Origin: Chinchilla lanigera
Lineage: Eukaryota; Chordata; Mammalia; Rodentia; Chinchillidae
NCBI RefSeq assembly: GCF_000276665.1
Contig: NW_004955418.1
Coordinates: forward strand, 7,709,130-7,773,129
Direction of reading: 5' to 3'
Length of the DNA: 64,000 nucleotides
The translations under genes and the position numbers were made by a program. Below, one piece after another: positions 11,900-25,149 of this stretch (position 1 is the first letter of the stretch; each line of letters begins with the position of its first letter). The notes beneath the pieces were generated by a model. The model saw only the letters and a list, made by a program, of their open reading frames with translations. It was not told the origin of the DNA and did not search any database.

Positions 11900-13060
11900 C
11901 TGCTTTCTACCAGTGGACTTTTCTCATTTCTCCCTGGTACCTTCCCTGTAGGTGTCTGGAGAGAAGAGAGGGTAGAATAACAGTTAAAGGGATGTGACCC
12001 TCTTGCTTAGCTGGCCATATATGTTTTAAATGACACTTTCACTTTTGCATCCTTCTTCCATAGACACGTTAGAGGTTCTGCTGGCAGCATCGTGGCTCCA
12101 GTGGCGTTTATTAATTTATTTAGTTACACATTTTTTAAATGTAGTGAATCTGTTCTCTGTATCCTTCCCGTTGACTTTTAGGGAATCAGTTATATAGTTC
12201 TATGAGCTTTTTGATGAGATTTTGGTTTCTCTTAGTAGATTGTTTATAAGACCCGAGATGACCCCATAACAGCTTGCTGGGCAACAGTATGCATCTTGTT
12301 CAAGGAAAGTGCGCTCCTGTGCATTCTACCGGCAATTTTGTAATTGCAAGACTTCAGTGCAACTGGGCTTCCTTGGTTCTGCTATCAAGCCACACCTTGA
12401 GACATAGGCCGTAGTCTACTGTAGTGATTGGTAGGGGAGCCAAATCCAGTTCTCTATGTCTTTTAATCACAGGAACTATATCATTGCTTAGCTGTGTAGT
12501 TAGATGTGTGTGCGGTTCCTTTGGGAACTAAAAAGAATGTTATCTGTTGATAATGTATAAGGAAAAAGAGTAGGATGTATCTGTGGAGCCTAATAGAATG
12601 TTCAGAGCTGATTTCAGATTGATTCTAAGAAGAGAGCAGGTTGAAGAGGTTAGGTTGAAAACACTGCTGTGTGGTCAAGTGGAGGTCTGGCAAAGCCATG
12701 GTAGAGTCATCCAACCACTATTGGCTGTGAGAGGAGTCCTATGTGTATTAAAAATGGGTTCTTGTTAATATTGTCTGATCAAGTCATTGGCAGGGAGCAA
12801 CTCTGGTTGGGTGTGTTCTTTACAACAACTACAGTGCAGCAGCTGGAACTCTTGGGCAATGACACGTAGGAAATTTGGGAGACAATTTCTCATGGTCATG
12901 CGGCACATACTCCTCTTACTCTAAAATGTGGAAGGACTCTGGTCTAAGTGCATCTTGTCATGAATGCTTCCCAGAGAACCCTCTCCCTGTCTCAGTCTTC
13001 CTGTCCTGATCTCTTACTCTCCATAGTTTCAAAGTATGCAACATACTTTGATTAAAAATA
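11900..13060. other. GC-richer unclassified block
   Basis: This kilobase is less AT-rich than its surroundings and has clean, sharply different composition from the flanks. It contains no frame longer than about 61 codons (12583-12768 +) and no repeat that I can name. It could be a diverged LTR or other old element, or unique functional DNA. Confidence 0.3.
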
Positions 13061-15550
13061 ATTATTCAGGGTTTTACCATTTTCTTGGAAATAATCTTAT
13101 GGTTATTTGGGCTAGATATGTATCATCTATCATTTTAGCAATCCTTATGAGACATTTTAATTTGATATTTTCTAGCATATCTATACTTAATTCTAAAGTA
13201 ACACTAGGGACCTAAAGGCTCCACAATTATTATCATCAACAGTGAATCTGACAATAACAAGCTATTAAAATAATCATTTTTATAGGAGAACACACGGTGT
13301 GCTCAATGAAGGAAGAATGGTGTTTGACATACTTGTTAATTAAATATATTATTGTTCCTCAAGAGACATTGACCAAAAGTTTCTCTCTGCCTTACATAGT
13401 AGAATATTTATATTAGACTTAATGTCGTACTGGATAAGTGTGCTTACATACTGATTTACATGTCCATTTTTCCCTTCAAGTGCAAATAATTTTAAGAAGT
13501 CATTCTTTTCACTGCCTTTTCTCTTATCTATGAAATGTACCGATTTCTGTGCAGAACTATGTGTACAAATATATTCCACTCTTAAATCCATATATGAGAA
13601 AGCAAATAAAAATAATTTATTTTAAATTTTAAAAAGTTAATCTGTGATGAATGCACTCTTTATATATCTAAGTATAAAATAAGTTTTTGGCTCACTATTT
13701 TGCAAAAGAAAAAAATACAATTTTGTTACATTTTAAAACCTAGTACAGGCAAGAGCAAATTTATAGAAAGAAAATAAAACCAAACAGTGCAATACTTTGA
13801 GTTCTGTCATCTTAATATATATGTAATGCCTCATTACAAAGTATTGATTTTGGTGTACAACATACAGAAGTTGTTTATTACTTATGCCAAGGTACTGCCA
13901 AGTTTTGAGTTGAATCTGTAGTTACTTTAAGCAGATTTTTATGAGTGCATAGAATATAAAATTACTTGCTAAATTACTGAATGATTTCTAATAATCCTCA
14001 ATTTAAAGATATGAAACTTTTCCAGACTATGCTTTACATTTAAATTAAAGTTAAATTTAAAGCATTACCTGATTATTTAAAAATTCTATGATAAAATAGT
14101 TACTGCCTCAGAAATCTGCATGTCTTCTGGTCGGCCAGAATAACTAACAGTTTAGGAATTCATCTAGTTATAATTTTTTATTCATTATGATAATTTTATA
14201 AATGTTCCTACAAAAACAAATTTACCAGTCAAATTTGTAATATTGATATTTAATAGAGATCAATTTCTACATGGCTCCAAAATTGAAAGAGCATCTTCCT
14301 TATAAATTGGAATATTAGTAATGGACAAATTTAGTTATAAAAGTAAGCAAGCAGATAAAAACCAGAGTAATTTAAATCTGATGTCATGTCTAAGTCTACA
14401 ATCTCAGAAATGGAAAATGGAAACAACAAATAGTTTTCATTTTTTAAATAGGGTGAAATAGCTAGCTATAGATCAAATTTATCCTCAGAACAGTTACAAA
14501 ACCTCTATATTCCATTTTAAAAATAATTTCTTTAAAGACATGAGAAAGCTGTTGAAAGGGTAAAAGGGCAAGATTTTTGAAATGGAATAATGGAAGTGAA
14601 GTCGAGCATTTTCTGCATGTTCTCTGTAGTCTTTTTCTGACAGTAGGATTAGGATGTCAGTTGGAGAAGTTAGGCTTTTCCCAGGTAGAGGGCAAATGAG
14701 AACAAGAATGCCACTAGAACTTTTAGCACCGAGTACTGATGGGGGAGATACTCTGAGGATACACGGGGCCAAGATCTCAGTGGGAAACAACGAGGGGCAG
14801 ATTTACTCATGCACACAGCTAGTTTTCCTCTCAGATTATTTACCCAACTCTTAATCTTCTCAAGACGGTGCTGGAAGCTAAGCAAGAAAGTCTGAAAATG
14901 AGAGCAGAGGTTTTGACTGTGTCCTTGTCCTGTCCTCAATATTAGAGTTCGGAACTTACCCAATAGAGTCCCTGATGAATATACTAAGATTGCACTTGAA
15001 AATTCTGGATATTTTCAGTTTTGGAGTAAGTGTGAACAAGAGGTACCAAAGGCCTATGAAGGATACTGCCCAGCCTCAATTCAGCTTTGTTACTAATTAG
15101 ATTACAATCATTGGCTATTACTCTATCCGTCTAGAAAAGAGAGGAACCATTCCTAGAGAAATATAACAGTACAGATATTAAAATCTGTAATTCTAGCATT
15201 TAATTAAAAAAGTGATTAAAAATGCCAACACCTAAAAGAAAACCAATTAAAAAAAGGCACACTTGATCCAAATGTTGGAGTTCATAAAAATAAATTAAAA
15301 TCACCATAAATAATTGGTAAGAGAAAATAGGCAAAGAAACAGAAAAATAGATGAAAATATGGAGACATATTCAGAGGAATGGTATCTCTCACTAAGGTAT
15401 AAATGAAGAATGCCAGAAGTGAATATTGAAATCTCTAAAAAGAGTGCAATAGAGCATTTAATTATACGTTAGACAAAATGGGAAGGGTATTAGTGAACTA
15501 GATCCCTTATCACCAGTCAATATCCAAAGTGAAGCATGTGAGTGCATGAA
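13061..15550. other. unannotated AT-rich DNA
   Basis: No gene recognised. A hairpin-forming sequence lies at 14029-14066. Overlapping open frames near 14494-14963 lie on both strands and have no recognisable content, so I treat them as chance. Confidence 0.5.
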
Positions 15551-15559
15551 AACTACCGA

Positions 15560-16260
15560 AATGGCATAGAAAGCATTCAATATATCATGAAAAAGTGCTA
15601 TATTTGCAAAGAACTGAATTTTCAGAGGAGGCAGAATATGGAAAGAGAGAAAGCAGCAGTGAAAACAGCAATAACTAATTTTCAGATACTGGCAAATGTA
15701 TCAATTTGAAAAAAATATATGAAACCAAGCAAGATAAATATGAAGTGCATGACATCTAGGCACAACATAATAATAAAATTGGAAATCCACTTAGAAGAAT
15801 CTTAATATTATCTATATAGGATAAACAAATAATTAAACAAATACTAAGAACCATATTAACCAAGATTTCTTTAATCAGAAAAAATTCTTAAAATGTAGAT
15901 GAATTAAATATATTTTCATGTAGACAAAAGCATACGGAATTTATTACTAATAAACTTTCACCAAACAGGGAATTCCTTAGGCTCATAGTATATTAAAGTG
16001 CAAGCATGAACGACTGATAAAGGAGACATGAATATGGACTGAGCATGACAATAAGAAGGGACAAGAAAAAGAAAGAAGGAAAAGGTGGAAACAAAGTTTT
16101 GTAAATAAGGGGAAGGAGAGAGCTTGAAGGGAGGGGAGGGAAAATGGGTAAAAAAGAAGCAAGATATATCATGTACAGGTACAAATTCCCTATGATAAAT
16201 ATTATCATTATGTATATCTGAGATGTACCAATAAAATAAAGTACACAAACAGATGATAAC
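15560..16260 (+). mobile_element. old LINE-1 remnant (ORF1 3' part joined to a 3'-UTR-like end)
   Basis: CACAACATAATAATAAAATTGG, then CAGAAAAAATTCTTAAAATG, ACAAAAGCATACGGAATTTA and TACTAATAAACTTTCACC resemble the ORF1 3' region of older mammalian L1. From about 16000 the sequence is a G/A-rich run with AAGGGAGGGGAGGGAAAATG and then a CCAATAAAATAAAG stretch, which is like an L1 3' UTR. If both assignments hold, all of ORF2 is missing between them. Confidence 0.45.
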
Positions 16261-16495
16261 CATAATGATGATAAAATAATTTTTACAATTGTATGATTAA
16301 AATGTGTGAACATAGTGCAAAATTTCGGAGGCTGTAAATGGAGGAGTCTATTTCCCTAGTGTTGTAGAGGAAGTGCTCATGTAATAACATATCACACCAT
16401 GAAGGAACCTGTAATCTACAGTAACTATGAAGCAAATTCAAAAATAAGCTACAACTAACAAATTAATACAGCCAAAATGCAATGGCAAAGGAAAA

Positions 16496-16721
16496 CCTGA
16501 GCTACACCTGATGGGACACACTCGGAATCCAGCACTCTGAGAGGCTAAGGCAGCAGGAGCACAAGTTCAAGTTCAGCTTCAGTGACACAGCAACTTAGCA
16601 ATGCAGTGACTCAAAATAATGAATGAAATAAATGAAACAAAAGACTCCTGGTGTAGGCCCTGATTTCAATCTCCAGTTCTATAAAAACAAAGCAAAGCAA
16701 AGCAAAGCAAAGCAAAACAAG
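16496..16721 (+). mobile_element. B1-dID composite SINE with (AAAGC)n tail
   Basis: A 5' B1-like half (the CACACTCGGAATCCAGCAC region, GAGGCTAAGGCAGCAGGAGC, AAGTTCAAGTTCAGC) is followed by an ID-like half ending near 16685, the arrangement of B1-dID elements of non-murid rodents. The tail is a clean AAAGC microsatellite from about 16689 to 16716. Confidence 0.75.
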
Positions 16722-17890
16722 CAAATAAAAAACCCAAATCCCTAGGCTCATATAAAAAATAATAGAAGAGTATGAGAGTTTAAAACAGGTTGGTAGTTAC
16801 AAAGTCAAATATATTTTTAATTACATGCAATGTAAATGAACAAAATAGTTGAAGAATAATATTATTAGATTGGATTTGGATAAAACCTCAAATATATATT
16901 ATTCTCTTTTTAAAAAGTCTCCATTTAAGACTCTGGAGTGAATCCAAAGGATGAAATAAAAGATATATCAAATAAATAAGAGGCACAAGAAAGTCCATGT
17001 ATGACTTTCTAAGTTTCAAAGGTAATTTATGGGCAAAAGTACTGCTAGAGATAGTAAATGACCTAACGATAAAAGAGTAAATCACTGGGAATGTATGAAC
17101 TTTCTAATCCTCTATGTTATTGATAAGTAGTTTCAAGATATGTATAAAGTTAGCAAACACTAGACATCAAGAGTTGGTAATTCAATAGTTAAAACAAATC
17201 AGTTGTATATGGAAAAAAATGAACAGCCCAATTAATAAACCTGCCCTAATTGGCAAATCATATAGCCTACATTCCATATTGGTTAAATTTAAAATTTTTT
17301 CAGAAATATAGGGCTCAATTAATGACATGATCAATTTCTGGATTATCTCTGTAAAATAAAATTTTATTGTTTAAAGAATGAGATGTTTCAGGTACAATCA
17401 GGTTGGTATCCCCCAGAATTTCTATTAATTTAGAAGTACATTTTAGGCAAGAAAATAAACAAAATTTGATGGGACATTTCTATAGTATGAGTTCATGTTG
17501 CCTGTTCAATCAAAGAGAACTGTAACCGTCATCACAAATACATCATGGGCTGCTGTCTTTGCTGGGAAAGGTTAATATTTCTCCTTTTATTTTAAAATGT
17601 TATTTTAAACTGAAAAAAGGTGTTCACTTCTAAATATTTATATTGCTAATCTCTACTTTTAGCTATGCAATTTATATTACCTTAAATAGAAATTTTTTTG
17701 GTGTTAATAAAGGAATTAATTCTTCTATGTGGCCATTATCCCAAATTACTATGAATGATGTCAGTGTCCCAGGATCTACTATTCATTGGTCAGTGACTAT
17801 TGGATCATGCTGTGTTTATAAAAGTCACTAAGTTGGGTAGGCATTTTATGAAATGTGTGGGGCAAAAATTGGGAGGAAAATGTCAAATGT
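16722..17890. other. unannotated AT-rich DNA
   Basis: No gene or repeat recognised. All open frames are short. Confidence 0.5.
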
Positions 17891-17929
17891 GTATGGATCA
17901 GAAGAACAATTGAAAAAAAAAAAACTGCT

Positions 17930-19060
17930 TAAGGAGCATGCCCTTTGAATCAATAACATCATCTTTGTTTAATAAGCACAGCCCTTTGATTTATCAGAAA
18001 AGACTCAGATTCATCCCTCATTAACAGAAAACTGTGCTGCAGGCATTGTTTACTTAGAAAACTAAATTAGAGGAAATGCTGCTAGGTTGCACTTGTATGT
18101 GGTCCCAATAACTTTAATGAACAAAATGAGCTTGCAGTTTTGATGAAACTAAGTATTACTTCCTATGAAGTAAATTACATAAAAATAAATCCAGCTCAAT
18201 TTTAAGAAAAATCTATAATTATTTGTCCTACCATAATTATCTGTAAAATAGAGTGGTAATGTAAGAATCAATTAAAATAGAGCTAAATGTCTTTTGCATT
18301 ATTACTCTTGGGCTTCCCAGGGGTAAAGAGGCATTGATGAAGATACACGAGCCCCCTGAAATGTAGTACACAAAGTTTGAATAAACTGATAAAGTGGCAA
18401 AAGGAGGCACATCAGCTTCAATGAAGGTGTATTTGATGTGTAAGTGTAATAATTAGGCCTAATACGCAGCTCATGCATTTCTCAGAGAACTAATTTCACA
18501 GATTTGTCTCTGGAAATGCATGAATTTAACTGAGAACCAAATTTGAATTCTTGAGCTTCTAGTCCATATGTGTCTTTGTCTAATGCATAGAAATATAGGG
18601 AAGACTTAACAGTTGAGCTTTTAATTAATTACTCCACTAAATATCTTGCCTGACTGTAATATAGAAAATGAAAGTGCTTTGACTAAAATGCCATTATTTT
18701 TCACACTAAACCAAAGGCCAGCTTAATGGGTTACAGTTTCACAAATAATTAGACTAAATTATAAAATGTCAAAATAAATGAACAAGCGTGCCCTTTGATA
18801 TTATTTCTTTATTTAAAACATTACTGATTTGCATACAGGCTAATTTTCTAAATTGGAAAAATTTCACTGTTCTTTCTAATGTTTATGCAAATTATCTCAT
18901 TTCATTTATTTATATGATATTTAAAAATTTTTAAAAGCAATTATTAAGATAAAGATCCCAGGGGTTTTTATTCTGCATGAAGAAAAATTTATATTATCTG
19001 ATAATTTCTCACGGAACGTAGTGACAATCTCTGCAATCATTTCAACAATTGCTTAGCCAA
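17930..19060. promoter_or_regulatory. candidate conserved enhancer-like element
   Basis: This 1.1-kb stretch carries no recognisable SINE or LINE insertion. It contains three copies of CCCTTTGA (17941, 17982 and 18791), the last two continuing as CCCTTTGAT, which fits TCF/LEF sites. It also has two POU octamer-type sites (ATTTGCATA at 18827-18835 and ATGCAAAT at 18885-18892) and several TAATTA/TTAATTAATTA homeodomain-type cores. That mix is typical of conserved developmental enhancers in gene deserts, but such motifs are also frequent in AT-rich DNA. Conservation cannot be judged from one sequence. Confidence 0.25.
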
Positions 19061-19112
19061 TTAGTTCCCCCACTTGCCTAAAAATTAATTACTGATAGTT
19101 TAAGCACCAAAG

Positions 19113-19133
19113 TATATATATATATATATATAT
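19113..19133. repeat. (TA)n microsatellite
   Basis: About ten uninterrupted TA units followed by TATGTGG. Confidence 0.95.
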
Positions 19134-19139
19134 GTGGAA

Positions 19140-21860
19140 GTTGATTCCCTGAATAACTCATTCAAAATAATGTGTGGAGTCGCGTCTCCTTTCTTCATCC
19201 ATTTATATTTAGTCTGCACAAAGTTGATACCTGAATCACCTTCAGCACGTCACTGATCAACTCTCATCTACTTCATTCTTTCAAATTTATCCCAAGCCAT
19301 TGCTACCCAGGTTATGGCTCCATTAGCATTTCACTAATGATTTCACTGAAGTCAACGCTGTTCTCTTCCCAGTGGCATAAAATAATCTGCATTTACTTCA
19401 CATTCGTTTGTGGCCCTGCTGCTTTTTGCTGAGATGGGGGCAGGACTACGTGCAAGCTGAGTCCAGGTATGCTCCATATATTGTTATTTTACTTGAATTA
19501 GTTAGGTCGCCAGAGTATGTTCTGCCTATACAGATGACATAAATCCAGCAGGACAGGGGAAACATGAGGCCTCTTAAGGTTTAACTTGGACCAGATCATT
19601 CTAAATTGTGTTCATGATTAATTGGTCGAAGTCAGTCTCATGGCTGAGCTCTGTTTCAACAGGTTGGGAGATATACTTTGTCTTTTATGTCACAATACAA
19701 AAAGCATTAATACAAGAAAGAGTGCTGATTGTCCCACACACCTTAAGCCCCGAAGAATGATTTCTTCCTTATATGCACTCTCTGAACTCTTTGGCTTCTT
19801 CATCTCAATTCTATCCTGCTTTTCCTTGGTTGTCATTTTTTTTCTTTTGCTTCGCAAATGTTGACATTTTATAACATTTCTTATCAACTACTTAAGTTCA
19901 TTTTTCGTCTCATTCTATACAGTTTTCTCTCTGAGAGTTTGATCTACTTATGTAACTTTGTTATCACCTGTATGCATTCTGAAATGCTTAAATCTAAATT
20001 TACAGATGTCTCACTTGAATTTCAGACTCAATTTCTAAGTCTATACTACATTTATCAACATAAAGGATATTAAAAGTGCTGATCTCCAAATGTCCACAAT
20101 GAAATTATTGATAGACATTCTAATGATCAAGAATGCTATTTCCATTTTGTTCAAATGTTAATGATGCCATTTTGTACCTAGATATGAAAGCTTGAATTCT
20201 CAAAAAACAAACTTAGCAACTTTCCTTTTTGAACCCCCCAAATTTAATCAGTCACTAAATCCTGCTGAGTCTACCAAATCCCTCTTCTAATATTTCTACA
20301 GGTCTTGCTCTAATTTATTTGACAAATTTTCTTATAGCAGTTGCCATCAAGGTATTGTGCTAAGCCATGTTAAACACTCAGAAATAACTTGTCTCACATA
20401 GGATATAAATATTAATATGTTGATAAGTGCTAAATAGTGTCCAGAGTATGGAATGATAAGTTTTAGAAGGTGACTTTATGAATAATGTGCTGTTTCATTA
20501 TCTGGCTTGTGTATTATACAGGACAAGTAATGTGTGGATATATAAAGAAGATATGATAGCAGAGAAAAAGCATATTCAGCATTAAATTAATGAGCATAAT
20601 TAAAATAACATCAGAGTATTTAAAATGCTAAACCTCAGGAAATTTTAACATAGATAATTTGTGGCCTTCCTCAAATTGTATGGGCCCAATTATTAAAGCA
20701 CGTAAGACTGACATTCCCTATTCTTCATTTCTGAAGAGACAGGCATAATTTATTCAGGGAGTGTCGGTCAGGGTCAAGAATACATAGGCAGAGTCAAAGC
20801 CCACTAGTGACAGTGGTGGTAGCAACAAGTTTTTATTAGTGGTGAAATCAGTGAGTGTGAGCTACAGAACTACACAGTGTACAACATAATATTGTTTCTG
20901 TTGTACTTAGAGTCACACTGTATTTTACTAATTTGCTTTGTCAGCTTTTACTTTTCCTCCTGGTTTCATGAGCTGCTCAAAATCCTCCCAATGCAATGCT
21001 TCCTTCTGCTTAAACTAGTCACAGTGCTATTTGTTTTCACCAGTTCCTGCCTTTCGCCAAGTTCTATAGAAGCAGACACTAGTATGAGATACTCTGCATG
21101 CTAGATCTGTTAGAGAGGAGATCTCACGATTTAGGAATGTATCAAGTAAGATACAGCAAAGGGGCACAATTTTAGGCAAATTCTTATGGGCGGTTAGATT
21201 AGCCTGTTCCGTGTGAGCAGATGGGAACTGTAAGCTACACTTTAGAGACTGTCCTTCTCAAGGTAATGGTGCTGGCTTTTTTAGCCTGTTTAAGTCAGTT
21301 ATTAGCAAACAGCCACCTCAGGAGTGTGTGTAAATCTCAAGGTATTTCCATCTGTGTATTTAAGCAAAACAGTTCCTGTACTTTAATGGCAGTATCAAGG
21401 AGAGGTGTTGGTACAGGGTACACACAAAAAGACAAATCACAGTCACAGGATTAAACTGCAGAAAAAGAAGATGAGAGAAGGTATTGCTACATGGAGCAAT
21501 GATGCTTTCTATCAACTACAACTGGTTAAAAAGTGTGAGAATTTACAGAGTTTATTTTCATGGAAATGTGAGTAATTGGCCAATTGTTTAATGGTTCTCC
21601 TCGGGGGTGGATGCAAGGAAAATCTGTTAGTACAGAGAATGGTTCCCTGGAAGACAAACACTTGCAGTTAGAGGCAGCAGAGAATAACTGTTAAATACAT
21701 GGTGTATGAAGCCTGAATGTCTTGTGCCTGTCACTTTGTAGAAGAGGACCTACACTAAGTGACACAAGCAAATTTCTGTTCTCTCATAAGCAGTATTACT
21801 TAATCACTGTGCTTATATCAAAGTTTTTCTTCACTTGAATCAATTAATATTTAAAATAAA
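19140..21860. other. unannotated DNA, possible unclassified repeat near 20.75-21.5 kb
   Basis: No gene is supported. The piece 20750-21470 has a more balanced composition and could be an antisense LTR or other old element, but I cannot match it to a family. Open frames at 19622-20073, 20877-21104 and 21221-21454 have no recognisable domains. Confidence 0.4.
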
Positions 21861-21861
21861 A

Positions 21862-21915
21862 TTCACAACAATACCTGGCTTATGGTGAATAATCGGAAGT
21901 GTTAAATAAATGCAG
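21862..21915 (+). mobile_element. possible MIR 3' fragment
   Basis: AATACCTGGCTTATGGTGAA followed by TGTTAAATAAATG resembles the MIR 3' segment 'tgCCTGGCACATAGTAGG..CTCAATAAATG'. The match is short and diverged. Confidence 0.4.
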
Positions 21916-22810
21916 TTGTAAAATAATTCATTTGATTGTCCTCTGGGATTTCCTAACAATTTCTCCTCAAGAGAATAATGCAAATGGCATGATTCCAAGG
22001 CAAATCATTGGAATGCTGGAAGCTAAAGATGTTGACCATTCTGAAATATATTCTTTTCTAATCTCTGGCATTAAACTCATTATAATTTTTTGTTTTGTTG
22101 TGGTTGGAGTGAGGGCCTTCATTGTGTGATTCTTGAATGGAAGAAAAAGCTGATCTTTTTCCCTTTTGCTGATGATTAAGTTGTCAGTATACCAGCCAGT
22201 GTCACCAACCACATACTTCCCAGAATTTTGACTTTAGAGAGAGTGACCGATGCTATTGGGACAGGTAAAGAACATTCATGAAGGTAGTGGTAGTTGAAAG
22301 AAACCATGTCTTCAGGGTGCCTTACTATATATTTTGGTATCAAATTCCCTGATTTTTGCTTATTTTCTGAGCCTAGTCCTCTAGGATTTGCAACTGATCT
22401 GTGATTTGCCAAAGGTTTTGCAAATAAATTCCTTTTGTATTTCAGTTAGCCAACCTTGAATCTATTGCTGAAACCAAGAACATATTGGTCAACAAGCCTC
22501 CACCTGGAGAACGATATGCACAAAGAAAGAGTAGGAGGTGAAATATAGATGAGGCTTTAAAGATTTCATGCATTGTTCAAGCTGAGTCTTGAATTTGTAA
22601 ATTCCAAGTAAGGCATTGTCTCCCATATGTCAGTCCACTCTTACTAACAACGTTTCTATTGCTTGCTCCCTCAGCTGGACAGATAAACAGGGAAGGATTT
22701 ATTCATCTTTCTATGAAAATATGCTATCCAAGTTTTTGATCATCAGATTTTTTGCATTACCCAATGCTTTAATCACCAGATTCTTTTTCTAATTTCTTTT
22801 TTAAATTTTA

Positions 22811-22980
22811 GGTACTAGGAATTGAACAGGGCCTTTGCTCTGCCACTTATCTTCAGCATTTTATTTTTTAATTCTTTCTTTTGAGAAAGGGTCTTACTGA
22901 GAACAGGCCAGGATTTGCAGTTCTCCTGCCTCAGACTGCAGAGTTCTGGGATTACAGGTGTTCACCATCACACCTGCCTC
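22811..22980 (-). mobile_element. B1-dID-type SINE, antisense
   Basis: On the plus strand a degraded ID part (GGTACTAGGAATTGAACAGG) is followed by TTGAGAAAGGGTCTTACTGA and the reversed B1 body (CTCCTGCCTCAGACTGCAGA, GGGATTACAGGTGTTCACCA). Two-part structure and order match an antisense composite B1-dID. The copy is diverged. Confidence 0.75.
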
Positions 22981-23184
22981 AGGTTAATTTTCATAGTTAC
23001 TGAATTATAGCCTTCACAGGTGCCAATGATCAATACTATCCTTGAGAAATGTATGTATTAAATTTGTAGTTTTTTGGGGGGAGCAATCATTACACAAAAG
23101 CTAGTAGATTATTAACTTTAAGCTGTTTTTCCTAATAGCCATTTGATTTGCTTAACACTGTACTATGAATCATTTGCACATTGG

Positions 23185-23395
23185 GTCATGAATTTTGGAA
23201 CAAGATTACCTGGATTTAAAAGTAGATCTACGACTTACTGCTTTGGTAATTCCATGAATCCCCTTTTTTATTGAAATAAAAAAGAAATTAGAAGTATAAA
23301 TTCTCCATAGTGTAATTAGCTAACTGAATTATATGGAAAGATATAGGCCCGATTCATAGTAAATACAGAGGGGACTGTAATTATTATTACTTGCT
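23185..23395 (+). mobile_element. MIR SINE
   Basis: The GAACAAGATTACCTGGATTTAAAAG and CTACGACTTACTG segments correspond to the MIR region 'AGACTGCCTGGGTTCGAATCC..CCACTTACTAG'. Further on, AATTCCATGAATCCCC and the GATTCATAGTAAATACAGAG segment follow the 3' part. An ancient, heavily diverged copy. Confidence 0.6.
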
Positions 23396-24216
23396 GGCTA
23401 ATTTGTGGTATTAACTAATGCCTTATTTTTTGTAGTGACTAATTTCACACAATGTGTTCTTGTATAATAATCTACAAGCCAGACATCTTGTTAATTTGCT
23501 ATATATTTTCATTTTAGGCCTTACTATATCTTCAATAAATCTCTTATACGTCCTCCACATCTGTACATACATGGACCTGCTGTTTATCCTGCATATAAAG
23601 ATTATAATGCAAGTTTTTAGCATTTAGAGAGAAGGATAATAGGAATTATGGTTAAAAATTGGCCACAAACATACTATTTTTATATTTTTTCATACTTAAG
23701 TCTGAGATCTCTTTCTATATGCTCAAAGATATGCCTGTAGTGTCAATGTTTAGGAAATAAGCCCACAAATGTTTCCTAAAATTAAACAATCATAACTCAT
23801 ATTTAAAAATACTAAGACTGGAAATTATAAATTTAATAAAACTAATATAGTTTTTAAAGAAATCTTGATATATTCTATTTTATAATACTGAATATAATGT
23901 AAGCAATGTAATGTGATATAAAGAAGACACTGACTGAGGCTATATTATACTGAACAAGATGGACAATTCCACATGGAATAAACTAAGTACTTTATCCAGT
24001 TGCAAGAAAGTGTATCGATAAACTTCAAAGTCAAAATTTACACTATTTTCCCCTACCAGCTGTCAAGTAACATTTTGAAAACACGCTGAATGCATTTTAT
24101 CCACAAGGAAACAAAAATTCTTGAGAAGAAAATATTTTCACCTTACAATTCTTTTTCAGCTGCAAGGTAAAGAAATACAGACCTGTTCTGAACATGTTAT
24201 TCTCAGTGCAAAACAC

Positions 24217-24407
24217 TTTTTGTCATACTAGTGATTGAACCCTAGTGCTTCACACTGAGCTACATCCCAGGCCCACTTTTATATTTAACTTTCAGAGAGT
24301 GTGTTGTTAAGTCACTGCATCGCCTGTGTGGACTCAAACTCACAGTCCATCTGGCTCAGCCTCCTTGGAGTGGTGGGATTACAGGTGCTCACCACTGATC
24401 CAAGCTA
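24217..24407 (-). mobile_element. B1-dID-type SINE, antisense
   Basis: GTGATTGAACCCTAGTGCTT and GAGCTACATCCCAGGCCCAC form the reversed ID half. CTCAGCCTCCTTGGAGTGGT and GGGATTACAGGTGCTCACCA form the reversed B1 half. It carries point changes throughout. Confidence 0.75.
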
Positions 24408-24483
24408 CAAGCCCCAAACTTCACAACTGCAAATTATAAAACAAGGAGAGGCTCTTTAGCATTTTGAACAAGATATGATGGTT

Positions 24484-24566
24484 TGCCAAGGATGTAGCTC
24501 GGTGGCACAGAGACTGGCTGGAAAGTGGGAGTTCTAGAATTCAATTCTTGGTACAAAAGAAAAAGA
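24484..24566 (+). mobile_element. ID-like SINE, old
   Basis: GCCAAGGATGTAGCTCGGTG, GCACAGAGACTGGCTGGAAA and TTCAATTCTTGGTACAAAAG reproduce the A-box, middle and B-box order of an ID element with many differences. The tail is AAAAGAAAAAG. Confidence 0.6.
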
Positions 24567-25149
24567 TATGACAATAGATGAACATATTCTTTAAATAAAA
24601 ACCCAATAAGCATTCTTCCTCATGTATTAGGTCACCATCATATGAGCATGATTTTCCTTTTTTTCTTAGCAGTAGTGATAGGTCAAACCGTATCATGATC
24701 AAAGTTTTGTAGGTTAATACATATAACAAAAGACACAAAAACAAAAGGAAACCAATGATAATCATTATGACTACATGAGAATAAAACATTTACTTTAAAA
24801 AACCTATTGTTCTTTTTTGTACTATTTTCTTTAAAATAAAAAAAGGACAAAAAACCCGTAAATGATGTTAAAATACAGGAGATTGGAAGAAAATATATAA
24901 AATAATATCAAAATTGTTAAATTATGAAAAAAAGTTAAGACTTTGATAAGAAGATAGATGATATACATAGAAAAGTCACAGAATAAAAGGAAATGGTTAA
25001 TATACTTTTGATAGAATGTTCAATCTCACTAATAATTAAAGATAAAAAGATTATAACAAATGAGATGGCAACTTTTTCACATATTCAAATAGGAAAATAC
25101 AAAATTAAAGGCTACTAAGATCTAACAAAATGTGTATTTATTGATGGGT

